64,000 bases of DNA from Burkholderiaceae bacterium (GTDB taxonomy: Bacteria > Pseudomonadota > Gammaproteobacteria > Burkholderiales > Burkholderiaceae_C): the NCBI GenBank assembly GCA_024235855.1, contig JACKLN010000007.1:124001-188000 (forward strand). The letters run 5' to 3'. Below the pieces are notes generated by a model that saw only the letters and a list, made by a program, of their open reading frames with translations, did not search any database and had not been told where the DNA came from. Both the position numbers and the translations under genes were made by a program. Below, piece after piece: positions 17,642 to 26,797 of this stretch (positions are counted from its first letter, which is position 1; each line of letters starts with the position of its first letter).

Positions 17642-18484
17642 TCAGCCAGCAGGCAGCATGACCTGCTGGGGATCGTCCTCGAGGCTCATGTGGTCGAGGC
17701 GCCACCGCTTGTACAGACGGCTCTGCGCAACGGTCATGCCCTCGTCGGACACCGCATCGCAGGACTCCAACCGGATGTCGCGCCAGACCCCCTTCTGGCA
17801 CAGGGCCCCTTCGAAAGCGTCGGTAATGGTGTCGGCTGCCTTCTGCGCCGCCGCATAGGCTTCGGGCTCGTTCTTCTGGCTGTCGTACAGGATGACGATG
17901 CGCAGCTGGTAAAGATCCTCAGGCCCCTGGCGCTTCACCTCTTCGCCGTCATCGACCGCGAACAGCACGGCCAGCACATGCTCGCCAGCCTCGTCCATCG
18001 CCTTCGCAATCTTCTTGTCCAAGCGTGCAGGTTTTGCCTTGAGCCGGTCCTCGAACTCGTCGGCGAACGCCGCGCGGTGGTACCGGGCGGCCAGCCATGT
18101 CTGCAGGGTGAGCAAGCTCGCCGGAGAGAGCTTCAGGTCAGGTCGGGCCTCGTGGCGCAGGAAAGCATCCTTGGGCACAGCGGCCTTCCTGGTGACGTGT
18201 AGCTCGACAGGCACCTCCTTCCCGTCATCTTCGAAGGCAAGATGAAGCCGACGCGCCGTCTTGGCATTCGCATCTCCACCCAGCCGGTCGATCCGGTGAC
18301 CCACGATGACCTCGACCTCTGGCTCGACGGCTGGGTCGCACGCGATGTCGCAGTCGTGCGAAATCACGACTACGACCGCGTTCTCGGCGGGATCGCCCAG
18401 CGGCAACCCGAGCGCTGCTGCTGCCTCGTTGCTGAGGACGTGCCCTTGCCGCCAGGTGGTGTCAGTCCGCTGGGCGCCCGCCAT
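17642..18484 (-). CDS. uncharacterised protein inserted in the BREX operon
   Basis: A 280-residue protein I do not recognise by family name. Visible features are an N-terminal TTWRQGHVLSNEAAAALGL leading to VVVVISHDCDIA, with an invariant-looking H-D-C-D cluster that could bind a metal or form an active site, then KTARRLHLAFEDDG, a helical middle, and a basic DRLKAKPARLDKKIAK stretch. The ATG at 18,484 is preferred (a TGAGG site lies 9 nt upstream); a GTG at 18,499 overlapping the upstream stop is the alternative. It is the third gene of a TIGR04255-HTH-unknown module between pglX and brxHII. It may be an accessory effector or specificity factor; no function is asserted. Confidence 0.75.
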   Translation of the reverse strand: MAGAQRTDTTWRQGHVLSNEAAAALGLPLGDPAENAVVVVISHDCDIACDPAVEPEVEVIVGHRIDRLGGDANAKTARRLHLAFEDDGKEVPVELHVTRKAAVPKDAFLRHEARPDLKLSPASLLTLQTWLAARYHRAAFADEFEDRLKAKPARLDKKIAKAMDEAGEHVLAVLFAVDDGEEVKRQGPEDLYQLRIVILYDSQKNEPEAYAAAQKAADTITDAFEGALCQKGVWRDIRLESCDAVSDEGMTVAQSRLYKRWRLDHMSLEDDPQQVMLPAG

Positions 18485-18495
18485 CGCGCCCGGCC

Positions 18496-19158
18496 TCACA
18501 CATCTTCGGACACGGCCGGAGCGCCGTAGTCGTCGACGTTGACCGGCCCCTTCTTACGGCCGGCCAGTTGACCAGCCAGGCGCGCGCGCTGGTCCGCCTC
18601 ACGCCGGAGCGTGGGAACCAGGGCCTGTGCCACCTGCGCCGCATCGTTGCCGGACAAGACGGCATCGAGCACCGTTCGGCCGCCGGCCACCTTGCGCCTC
18701 AGGGTCTTGGCGTCGACCTGGATGCCGGCGTCGGCAAAGACATCTGCCGCTTGGGCCAGCGAGGCCAGGCGTGCCGCCGTTTCGGCCGACGGCTGGGCAC
18801 CGTCCTGCCATGCGTACACCGACTGGCGAGACACGCCGAAGAGGTTGGCCAGCTCCAGCACGGCCGGCTTCAGCACCTCGCGCACGCGCGCCAGGTTCTG
18901 CGCCGGGGTGCGCTCCAGCTCGAGCGCTTCCGCCTGGCTGCCCTGTGCGCGCTCGAACTCGTAGTGAACCGGTGTGAGGGACGTCGCGTCCCGGGTCACC
19001 TTCTCCAGCGCCTGGGGCGTGATCGCGCCCATCGTCCCGACGATCCAGTAGGTGAACGTCCGGAAGAGGCCATGGCCGGTGCCGCCGCGAGCCTGTTCGC
19101 TCGGCATGCTGGGCGGCTGATAGTTGGCCTTGTATCGCGCCAATGCTGCGGTTGTCAC
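18496..19158 (-). CDS. helix-turn-helix protein of the BREX-embedded module
   Basis: A 220-residue protein with an XRE-like helix-turn-helix in its middle (VLELANLFGVSRQSVYAWQDGAQPSAETAARLASLAQ, about residues 98-134). The N-terminal segment (LFRTFTYWIVGTMGAITPQAL) is hydrophobic and of unknown role, and the tail is Arg/Lys-rich (LAGRKKGPVNVDD). I chose the GTG at 19,158 because AAGGGGAG precedes it at normal spacing; earlier GTGs at 19,182 and 19,176 would overlap the upstream gene. It is likely the regulator of this module, and the repeats at 19,995-20,038 are its best candidate operator. It could instead be an antitoxin-like partner of the adjacent proteins. Confidence 0.8.
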   Translation of the reverse strand: MTTAALARYKANYQPPSMPSEQARGGTGHGLFRTFTYWIVGTMGAITPQALEKVTRDATSLTPVHYEFERAQGSQAEALELERTPAQNLARVREVLKPAVLELANLFGVSRQSVYAWQDGAQPSAETAARLASLAQAADVFADAGIQVDAKTLRRKVAGGRTVLDAVLSGNDAAQVAQALVPTLRREADQRARLAGQLAGRKKGPVNVDDYGAPAVSEDV

Positions 19159-19172
19159 ATCTCTCCCCTTGT

Positions 19173-19982
19173 TCACTGCCACACGGCCAGTGCGTGCTTC
19201 GTGACCGTGGCCTCGAAGGCCATCCGGATCTTGTCGTGCAGCATCACCATCAGGTCTCGCAACGATGCCAGATCGACATCTCGGCGGCCGGTCTGGGATG
19301 CGTCAGTGTCGATGATGGCGTGCAGCCCGTTCAACTGCTTGAATCGCTGGGGGACCGTCAACCCTTGCGGTTCGAGGTCCATCGGGAACCCCAGGGGCCC
19401 ACTGCGCACGATGGTTCGTGACAGGAGGTTCGCGTCCGCCAGCGGGATGTGGGTTTCGGACACGGAAAGCCCGATGCTCACGCCTTCAGGCATGTGCCCC
19501 GCCAGCCCGAGGACCCCCGGGTTCAGAAACTTCAGCAGGTCATCGGGGCTGTCCTCCGGCGGGATGACGGCATCGAGGTACCTGATGCCGACACGCTCGA
19601 TGTAGTCGAGCTTGATGCACTCGTGCACGATGCCGAAGCCGGTGAGAAACGCGTCGAGGAACGGCTCGAAGGTGTCGTACTCCGTGGTCTGGAACGACAG
19701 CGAGCTCTCTTCGACGATGAAGCCATGGCTGCCGTCCGAGCTCAAGAAGAGATGCCGTTCCGACGGTCTCGGCAGGGTCCGCTGAGCGTCGGTCTGACCC
19801 TCCGGGGGGGCACCGAACAGCAGCGGAACGACCAGCGTCGACGTTCGCTGGTGGTCGGGGAAGCCGGCCTTGCGCATCCGGTCCTGGATGTCCGGGACAT
19901 ACGCGCCCAGCCGAAGGATGGGGTTGTGGCGCGCCTGGGCAAGCGTGTAGTACACCGGCGCGTTCTTCATCTTCTTGCCCAT
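19173..19982 (-). CDS. TIGR04255 family protein
   Basis: A 269-residue protein with the pattern of TIGR04255: N-terminal YYTLAQARHNPILRLGAYVPDIQDRMRKAGFPD, central HLFLSSDGSHGFIVEESSLSFQTTEYDTFEPFL, then YIERVGIRYLDAVIP and a C-terminal LHDKIRMAFEATVTKHALAVW. Members recur next to defence and mobile genes but their biochemistry is unknown. The ATG at 19,982 follows a GGGGG ribosome site; a GTG two codons earlier is less likely because that site would then be too close. It is first of three tightly spaced genes (14 and 12 nt gaps) lying between pglX and brxHII, with an operator-like repeat array just upstream. Confidence 0.8.
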   Translation of the reverse strand: MGKKMKNAPVYYTLAQARHNPILRLGAYVPDIQDRMRKAGFPDHQRTSTLVVPLLFGAPPEGQTDAQRTLPRPSERHLFLSSDGSHGFIVEESSLSFQTTEYDTFEPFLDAFLTGFGIVHECIKLDYIERVGIRYLDAVIPPEDSPDDLLKFLNPGVLGLAGHMPEGVSIGLSVSETHIPLADANLLSRTIVRSGPLGFPMDLEPQGLTVPQRFKQLNGLHAIIDTDASQTGRRDVDLASLRDLMVMLHDKIRMAFEATVTKHALAVWQ

Positions 19983-19994
19983 ACGCACCCCCGG

Positions 19995-20038
19995 TTGACA
20001 GACGACTTGACAGTTTACACTTGGCTTGACAGTCGTCT
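19995..20038. promoter_or_regulatory. repeat array upstream of the BREX-embedded module
   Basis: TTGACAG occurs three times in one direction (19,995; 20,007; 20,026), and AGACGAC (20,000-20,006) faces GTCGTCT (20,032-20,038). The array sits 13 nt before the TIGR04255 start codon. It probably binds the module's own helix-turn-helix protein and gives these genes a promoter separate from brxF. Confidence 0.55.
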
Positions 20039-20128
20039 ATCCCCCACGCCGCACCCCTTCAACGCCAGCGAGGGATAGGTCACGGCCAGCGGCCAGCCGG
20101 CCCCGTCGCTGCGGCCCAGCCGCCTGTC

Positions 20129-22933
20129 TCACGCGGCGGCGTCGGCCCGCGTCACCGCCTGGTCGTACCAGAGCAGCAGCTTCTCGTCTTCCTGCAAGGC
20201 TTCCTCGGGGATCTTGTGGGCCACCTTGATGATGGTCTGGTAGTCCCGGTTGGCCCAGGCCGTCTTGAAGCCGGCGCGCAGCACCTCCAGGCGGAACTCC
20301 TTGAGCTTGCGCCCGGTGGCCGCGGCGTAGGTGTCGAACTCCTTCAAAAGCGCCTTCTCGCGCTTCTTCTCCAGGTCCTGCGCCTTGTTCGGGTCGGGCA
20401 GATACCAACGGTCCCGAGCCTTGGCCTTCAGGCTGGGGTCGCTCTTGTCCAGGCCGCGGAACTCGCGCCAGCCGTTGGACAGGTAGGCGTGGATCTGGCT
20501 GGGCACGTCACCTTCGCCGTCGTACCGCAGAAAGTTGTTCTCCAGCAGCGCCGACAGCTCCGGCTTGGCCTCGTGCTTCTTCCAGCCGGCGCCGAGCTGC
20601 GTGATGAACTCGGGGTGGATCTCTTGGTAGGTTGACGGCCGCGCCTTCAGGAAGTCGGCCAGCCAATCGATCGCGCTGCGCTCGTCGCTGACGAAGAGCT
20701 CCATCTGCGGCGCCTGGGTCACCTGCGCACGCTTGCGCTCGTAGGCTGACACCTGGTCCGGCAAGAACAGCATGCCATCCCGCTCGGGGAAGCGGCTGCG
20801 TACGCTGCTCAGGAACTCGTCACTTGACAAAGGCACAGGCAGGTCGTGTCGCACGAACCAAGCGATCAGCCGGTCATAGACGCGTCGTGGGTCGCGCTCG
20901 ACGATGAACTCGAGCGTCCCATCCTTCATCTTTATGACCGACAGTTGAGCCAAGTGGTTCTGAACGAAATCCCACGCCGATTCAATGGCAGCACCGCGTT
21001 CGGCGAGCCGCCTCTCGAGCCCCGCACCTGGCTTGTAGGCTGAGATCACGAGATCCTGTTTCACGACATTTGGCGAAGTCACCTGCTGAAAGCTCCCCTG
21101 CTTCTTATCCAGCGCGGTCACCTCGGCGACTACGAAGCCTGTCTGCTGCAGCGCCACCTGGATGGCATTCCAGACCGCGGCGCGACTGTTTGAGAACACG
21201 ACGGTCATCCAGCGTCCCGGCTTCAGGACTCGGTGATACTCTAGAAAGCACTTCTGGATAAGGCGCTGATACTCGGTCACGCCTTTCTGCCGCACCCGAT
21301 CGACAATCGCCTCGGGCTGAAAGTCGGTCGTGACGCCGTGCCACGACTCGACAAGGTAGTTCAGGTCGGAGTAGTAAATGTTCTCGCCGAATGGTGGATC
21401 AGTGAAGATGTAGTCAATCGACGAATCAGGCAGAGACGATGAAGTCGCGCTCTGCGTGGTGATGATCGCAGATGCGGTCATCGGTCGGAACGACGTGAAA
21501 GTCTTTCCTAGTCGATCAAGCTTTCCCTCGAATTGGGCCCACGGGCTCACTTCGGAAACAATCGATGGCACATAGAAGACTCCGGGTAGATCGAGGCCGA
21601 CCTGGGAGCCGCCAAGGCGGCCGTGCTGAACAGGTTTGTACCGATTCAACGTCGACATGCCTCGAATGCCCTGCTCGATCATGAATAGCAGCGCTTGCCT
21701 TGTGCGATTGTCAGGATGCTTCTTGGCCTGCCCCCAGAGATAGGCCATGGCTTGAGCAGCACGCGGCAGATACATCGCGTGCACGGAATCGGTATTCGTC
21801 GTCCGCATTCGGCCGACGCGTGTCATCTGGCAGTCCGGCAAAAGGTTGGTCGGGAGGTCCTCGGGAATAGGTAGTTCAGCCACCTTCCGAAGAACTTCGA
21901 GATCCTCCCTGTCCGGCTTCTTCCCAAATTTCTGCCCATCGACCCTGTACTGAATCCATATGGGGTCGCGCTTGGGGCGCCGAGTCAACGATCTGGATAC
22001 GGGGTCCAACACCGACTCGAACCGCAGGTCCATGTGCTCTTTTGAACCCGTGGCAGCGCAGTGGGGGCACGTCACCGTGTCAGATACTTCCTGAGTCTCC
22101 GGATCGAGTGCGACGTCGGTAAATATGAACTCGCCGGAACAATTCGGGCAGCTCAGTGATTCGCTCCAGACCGTGTACTCGATCTGAGCCTTGGTGATCC
22201 CGTCCGTGTGCAGGGTCTGGTACATCCATCCAAGATCCCGCTCCAGCGATCGCAGCAGTCGAGCGCCCGCCTTCGTGAACTCACTTAGATCGAACGGCAG
22301 GTTGTAGTTCGCGCCGATGAACGTGGCGGCTGGCGAGAGATCGCCAAGCACGACGCTTCTCTCACCCCACTGGGGTGCCGGTCGACCTTCGGACCTCCAC
22401 TTAGCCTCCAATTCGTAGCGATAGGCTGCAGATGCTGTTCCGCACCACTGAACAGCCACTCCGGTCATGCCGGAACCGGCAAAGCCATCCAGTACGACGT
22501 CGCCAGGCTTTGTGTAGTGCAGGATAGAAGGAACGATCGCAAGGTGTGGCACCTTCGTGTGATATGCATGCGCCCTGTAGATCGCATCGGTCTTGCCTAC
22601 CGAGACGTCGACTGCCAGCGGCTCGCGGCTGTAGGTCTCCTGGGGGTCGTAAGGCTTGCCGTGGTACTTGACGAAGTCGGCCAACCAAGGGTTGGGGCAA
22701 GCCGTGTAATAGGGTGGATCGGACATGGCCAAGATCGCCTCGTCACTACCTTTCGGGAAGCCCTCCTGCTGGCGGAACACTGGATCCTTCAATTTCTGCG
22801 CCAGTAGGCCAATGAAGTGTTCCCGGCGCGCTTGGTCGCTCGGAAACGTCTGGCCCAAACACTGGACAGGGCCACTTGCAGCCCTCTTTTCGTTGATCAG
22901 ATCACTCATCTCTTGCGTCTGGGTTGTGATCAC
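20129..22933 (-). CDS. pglXI: BREX adenine-specific DNA methyltransferase PglX (type 3, PglXI)
   Basis: A 934-residue DNA methyltransferase holding the pglX slot of type 3 BREX. An early catalytic-type motif SDPPYY (71-76), the AdoMet loop DGFAGSGMTG (about 147-156), a zinc-binding insert with CPNC (about 261) and CPHC (about 288), and a second DPPFGENIYY motif (about 511-520) are visible. The C-terminal third (after about 640) is helical and Lys-rich. BREX methylases mark host DNA at a non-palindromic site. The GTG at 22,933 gives the longest product; the ATG at 22,909 (MSDLINEKRAASG) is equally possible. About 130 nt separate it from brxC. Base composition is mosaic, lower in GC in the middle than at the 3' end. 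Confidence 0.9.
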   Translation of the reverse strand: MITTQTQEMSDLINEKRAASGPVQCLGQTFPSDQARREHFIGLLAQKLKDPVFRQQEGFPKGSDEAILAMSDPPYYTACPNPWLADFVKYHGKPYDPQETYSREPLAVDVSVGKTDAIYRAHAYHTKVPHLAIVPSILHYTKPGDVVLDGFAGSGMTGVAVQWCGTASAAYRYELEAKWRSEGRPAPQWGERSVVLGDLSPAATFIGANYNLPFDLSEFTKAGARLLRSLERDLGWMYQTLHTDGITKAQIEYTVWSESLSCPNCSGEFIFTDVALDPETQEVSDTVTCPHCAATGSKEHMDLRFESVLDPVSRSLTRRPKRDPIWIQYRVDGQKFGKKPDREDLEVLRKVAELPIPEDLPTNLLPDCQMTRVGRMRTTNTDSVHAMYLPRAAQAMAYLWGQAKKHPDNRTRQALLFMIEQGIRGMSTLNRYKPVQHGRLGGSQVGLDLPGVFYVPSIVSEVSPWAQFEGKLDRLGKTFTSFRPMTASAIITTQSATSSSLPDSSIDYIFTDPPFGENIYYSDLNYLVESWHGVTTDFQPEAIVDRVRQKGVTEYQRLIQKCFLEYHRVLKPGRWMTVVFSNSRAAVWNAIQVALQQTGFVVAEVTALDKKQGSFQQVTSPNVVKQDLVISAYKPGAGLERRLAERGAAIESAWDFVQNHLAQLSVIKMKDGTLEFIVERDPRRVYDRLIAWFVRHDLPVPLSSDEFLSSVRSRFPERDGMLFLPDQVSAYERKRAQVTQAPQMELFVSDERSAIDWLADFLKARPSTYQEIHPEFITQLGAGWKKHEAKPELSALLENNFLRYDGEGDVPSQIHAYLSNGWREFRGLDKSDPSLKAKARDRWYLPDPNKAQDLEKKREKALLKEFDTYAAATGRKLKEFRLEVLRAGFKTAWANRDYQTIIKVAHKIPEEALQEDEKLLLWYDQAVTRADAAA

Positions 22934-23022
22934 GCCACCGGGCGGATCGGGTCAAAGTCGGTTCGGGTCGGGTTGCCGTGCTTCAGGGCGACTAGTCAGA
23001 CCTGTCAAGCCAGCGGCTGCCC

Positions 23023-23036
23023 GGTGGCCGGCCACC
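23023..23036. other. perfect 14-bp palindrome between brxC and pglX
   Basis: GGTGGCCGGCCACC lies in the 129-bp gap between the brxC stop and the pglX start. It has no U-tract. It may be a regulator site, a processing hairpin that adjusts brxC versus pglX levels, or an accident of GC-rich DNA. Confidence 0.35.
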
Positions 23037-23062
23037 CCGGCCGCATGGTCTGGCGCATGCGA

Positions 23063-26000
23063 TCAATCGACGACAACACGAACCTTGCTGCGGTCGCGCC
23101 CCTTGCATCGGTCCGCGATGAAGGTCTCGAAGCGCTTGAGCAGATCGTCCGGGGTCGCGGGAGATCCACCCTTCAGCAGCGCTTGCTTCAGCTCGTCCGC
23201 CGTCACGCCAATCTTCTGCAACGCTGAGAGCGCATCCTGAACAGCGGCCACGAACTCGGGCAGCAGCGGGTCGGGCAGTTGCTTGCTGACCACGAATGCC
23301 TCCACCAGTTTGCGCGCCGCGGCGTCCAACAGCTCGAAGTTCGCCTGGATGGTCGGGTCCTCGAGGTTCTCGAGCAGCGTCAGGGTCCAGCTGTCGACCA
23401 GGCGGTCGAGCTCGTCGTCCAGCTGCTGCAAGGCATTGCCAGCCGCCACCAGCTGGCCCTGCTCGTTTGCAGGCTTGTAGCTGCAATGCGGGCAGTAGGG
23501 TGACGCGCCCAGGTCGCCCTCGATCAGTGACGCGCAACCCTTGAGGTTGCCGAGCTTGGTCTCGAACTCGGTCAGCTGGGACGTCGGCATCAGCGAGATG
23601 CCGGCCAACGCGCGCAGCGTCGCCAGGCGCGGGTCCTTGCGCAACGAGGCCTGCTTCTTCTCGTCGCTGACGCCGAGCCGGGCTTTGCTGTGTAGCGCGA
23701 TGTAGGCGTTGATGTAGTCCTGCTTGAGCTTGGACAGCGTCTGCCTGTACTCCGCCGCCTTCTGCGCGCCCCGGTCAGCGGCCAGCTTGTCCAGCAGGTC
23801 CTTGCGCACCTTCTGGGCTTCCTTCAACCACGCGTGGTCGGCTGGCAGCACCAGCTCGGCCTGGGCGAGGTAGGCGGCCGTGGTGCCCAGGTCGGCGACG
23901 AAGGCCTGCAGCTTCTCCAGCTGTTCCAGGGTCTGAAGGTGGGGCTTCTGGGCCTGTACCTCGTCCTCGGTCAGCTTGAGGTTCTTCAGCTTGCCCAGGG
24001 TGTTGAAGGGCGCCAGGCGTTCCACGAAGCCTTTCAGGGACTCCAGCCGCTTGCGCCACTCGGACAGCTCGTCATCGCGCAGCAGCGCGCTGCCCCAGAA
24101 GGCCAGGCGGCTGCTCATGTCGGTGCTGGCCGTCAGCACGCGGGTGACGAGGCCGCTGACGGCGTCCTGCAACTCCTTGACGGGCGCGTCGTCACCGGCC
24201 GCGGCCATCTGGGCCAGGCCCGGCGACTTGCCCAGGAACTCGAACAGCGCCCGCAGGACCGCGGTGCTGATCTCCTTGGGCGTCTCCAGATGCTTGAACT
24301 GCTTCAGCTCTTCCAGGCTGCGCTCGGTGAGCAGCGATGTCTTGCTGGAATCGATCTTGTCGCCGGGGATGGCGAGCACGGCGTCGCCCGAGTACACGAG
24401 GCCGCCCAGCACGACCACGAGCAGGTCGGGTTCGAGCCGGCACTTCGCCGGCGAGAAGTATTCGATCTCGCTGCCGCCCACCAGGAGCTCGGCGCGGTTG
24501 AGCACCTGGCCGCTGCCCTTGGCACCCAGCTGGGCGACAACGGCCTTGGCGTACTTGCTCTGACCGGGCTGCGGCTTGTCGCCGTCGAGCATCCCGAGCG
24601 CGTCGAGGATGACCGTGCCGTCCCTGGTCTTGGGCCCACCGGCCAGCATCTTCAAGGCGTTGCCGATCAGCTGCCGGCGGTTCTGCTCGGTGACCAGCGA
24701 CGAGAAGCTGGGGTACTCCGGCGCCACTTCGGCAAAGCGTGAGGCCAGCGCAAGCCCCGAGACGACGTTGACCACGTCGCGGAAGTTGATGCGGTCGTCG
24801 GGGCCCAGGCGCGCCCGTTCGCGCAGCGAGATGCCCTGCACCCAGGCCTCGAGCGGCTTGCTCTTGCCCTGGTAGGTCATCTCGAGCGCCTTGAGCTGCT
24901 TCTCCTGCAGCCACTTGCTCATCTTGCGCAGGGCGTCCTTGGCCTTGTCCTGGTAGACCGTCTTCGCCCCACCGCTGGCGGTGGATGCCAGGTCCAGCGC
25001 TGCCGCGTAGGTGGCCAGGTGCTTGCGGATATCGTCGTCCAGACCCTTGAGCCGGATGAACACTTCGTCGGACTTGTGCTCGTCCTTGAACTTCGGTGGC
25101 GCGAAGGGATGAACGAAGTAGACGTAGAAGTCGCGCTCGGGCTGAGCGGTCGGGCGTTCGTTCGGTGCCCCGAAGAAGAGGTAACCGCTGCGCTCGACGC
25201 GACGCTCCTGCCACTCGATGGGGTATTGCCAGATCTGGTGGCCGGTGACGTAGGCCGTCTCGTCGGTGCGCTCCATCAGCTCCTTCACGGCGCTGAAGTA
25301 GGCACGGTCCAGGGCGTCTTCGGACAGACTGTCGGCACGCTTGTCGATCTGGGCGTCGTAGTCGATGTCCTTCTTCAGGTCGAGGTAATACTGTTCGGTG
25401 TCGGGCGTGCGGCTGATGAACTGGCCGTTGACCGTCTTAAGGATCTCCCGCAGCACGGTCTGTACCAAAGACAACAGGTCCTCGGCCGGCTCGCCGCCCA
25501 TGTCGCCGATGCCCGGCTGGAACAGCGCCAACGAGTCGCGCAGCTCCATCGCGGTGGCGCCCAGCGGGACGTAGATGTCCCCGCCGGTGGTGAGGCGATG
25601 CACCGAGAGGCCCTTGACCACGCGCTGCGCCAAAGGCCTGTAGACGGGCCGCGTGAAGGCCTGCTGGACTCGGGACGCCAGCACCTCCGACACCTTCAGC
25701 ACCGGGCCGATGTCGCGGTCGGCACGCAGCACCGAATTGGCCGTCACCGTGTCCCAGAAGCTGTCGTAGCTGATGAGGCCGGGGCGGTCGGTGGGCACCT
25801 CGGTCTGCAGGATGGCCTGGATCTGGTCGCGCAACGTGACCAGGGCACCGCGCTTCTCGGTGAAGACCAGGCGCTCGAAGGTGGCGATGTACTCCGGATG
25901 CACCGGGAAGAGGCGGACGTACTGGTCCATGCGCTCGTTCATCGGCCCGAAGAACTTCGCGAACGGGGTGAGGTATTCGCGGATGCGCTGCTGCTGGTCG

Positions 26001-26788
26001 GCCGTCTTCTTGAGCAGCCGCTCGGCGACGACGAAGCTGACGTCGTCACGGGCGAGCAGCACCTGGGCGAACCGATCCTTCACACGGCGCAAGCTGTCGG
26101 AGACGTGCTGGAAGCGCGCGCTGTCGAAGATGGCCTCCTGCACGCCGGCCATGAAGCGGAAGCGCAGGTGCTTGGTGACCTCGCCGATCTCGCGCAGGAA
26201 CGACAGGTCCAGCACCAGCGCGTGGTCGTTTCGGGACCGGAGGTACTCCAGGAACTCGTCGACGACGAGCAGCACGCCTTGGCTGGGGTACTTCTCGTTG
26301 AAGGCGGCCATCATCGCTTCGAAAGCGGCCTTGTTGTTGACCACCTTGTCGGCCGGTGGGAAGGTGTACGACACGCCGTGCTGCTCCAGGAACAGCTCGA
26401 GCTGCTGCGTGACGATGTCGCGCAGCGACATCTGGCTGGAGATCTCGATGCGGTGAACCTTGAAGCGACCAGCGATCGTCTGAGCGGCCTTCGCCACGGC
26501 GGCGCTACGCAGCAAGGGCAGGTAGGCAGCGTCCTCGGCCACAAGCGACAGCACAGACATCAGGTGCGACTTACCCGTGCCGTAGTTGCCCACCACCAAA
26601 AGGCCCTTGTGGTCGACAGACTCGTCGAACGACAGCTGGGGAATGATTCGCCCGTTGATGCGCTCGGCCATCTCGTCGGAGATGACATACGTCGAGACCA
26701 AGCGCTTGGCTTCATCCGCGCGGTTCGCATCGAGCAGCTGGATGACGGACTCGATGGGTTCGAACTGAATCAGGTCGCCATATCGCAT
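23063..26788 (-). CDS. brxC: BREX ATPase BrxC/PglY (type 3)
   Basis: A 1,241-residue ATPase, the largest BREX component. The P-loop GNYGTGKSH is near residue 67 and Walker B VLLVVDEFLEYL near 175. Long helical and coiled-coil-prone stretches follow, with a C-terminal cysteine cluster (YCPHC, about 1,100). The family DUF6079-like start MRYGDLIQFEPIESVIQL is intact. BrxC is needed for both modification and exclusion and is thought to assemble on DNA with PglX and PglZ. The ATG at 26,788 lies 9 nt after the brxF stop. Nothing suggests truncation. Confidence 0.92.
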   Translation of the reverse strand: MRYGDLIQFEPIESVIQLLDANRADEAKRLVSTYVISDEMAERINGRIIPQLSFDESVDHKGLLVVGNYGTGKSHLMSVLSLVAEDAAYLPLLRSAAVAKAAQTIAGRFKVHRIEISSQMSLRDIVTQQLELFLEQHGVSYTFPPADKVVNNKAAFEAMMAAFNEKYPSQGVLLVVDEFLEYLRSRNDHALVLDLSFLREIGEVTKHLRFRFMAGVQEAIFDSARFQHVSDSLRRVKDRFAQVLLARDDVSFVVAERLLKKTADQQQRIREYLTPFAKFFGPMNERMDQYVRLFPVHPEYIATFERLVFTEKRGALVTLRDQIQAILQTEVPTDRPGLISYDSFWDTVTANSVLRADRDIGPVLKVSEVLASRVQQAFTRPVYRPLAQRVVKGLSVHRLTTGGDIYVPLGATAMELRDSLALFQPGIGDMGGEPAEDLLSLVQTVLREILKTVNGQFISRTPDTEQYYLDLKKDIDYDAQIDKRADSLSEDALDRAYFSAVKELMERTDETAYVTGHQIWQYPIEWQERRVERSGYLFFGAPNERPTAQPERDFYVYFVHPFAPPKFKDEHKSDEVFIRLKGLDDDIRKHLATYAAALDLASTASGGAKTVYQDKAKDALRKMSKWLQEKQLKALEMTYQGKSKPLEAWVQGISLRERARLGPDDRINFRDVVNVVSGLALASRFAEVAPEYPSFSSLVTEQNRRQLIGNALKMLAGGPKTRDGTVILDALGMLDGDKPQPGQSKYAKAVVAQLGAKGSGQVLNRAELLVGGSEIEYFSPAKCRLEPDLLVVVLGGLVYSGDAVLAIPGDKIDSSKTSLLTERSLEELKQFKHLETPKEISTAVLRALFEFLGKSPGLAQMAAAGDDAPVKELQDAVSGLVTRVLTASTDMSSRLAFWGSALLRDDELSEWRKRLESLKGFVERLAPFNTLGKLKNLKLTEDEVQAQKPHLQTLEQLEKLQAFVADLGTTAAYLAQAELVLPADHAWLKEAQKVRKDLLDKLAADRGAQKAAEYRQTLSKLKQDYINAYIALHSKARLGVSDEKKQASLRKDPRLATLRALAGISLMPTSQLTEFETKLGNLKGCASLIEGDLGASPYCPHCSYKPANEQGQLVAAGNALQQLDDELDRLVDSWTLTLLENLEDPTIQANFELLDAAARKLVEAFVVSKQLPDPLLPEFVAAVQDALSALQKIGVTADELKQALLKGGSPATPDDLLKRFETFIADRCKGRDRSKVRVVVD

Positions 26789-26797
26789 GGGCAGCGC

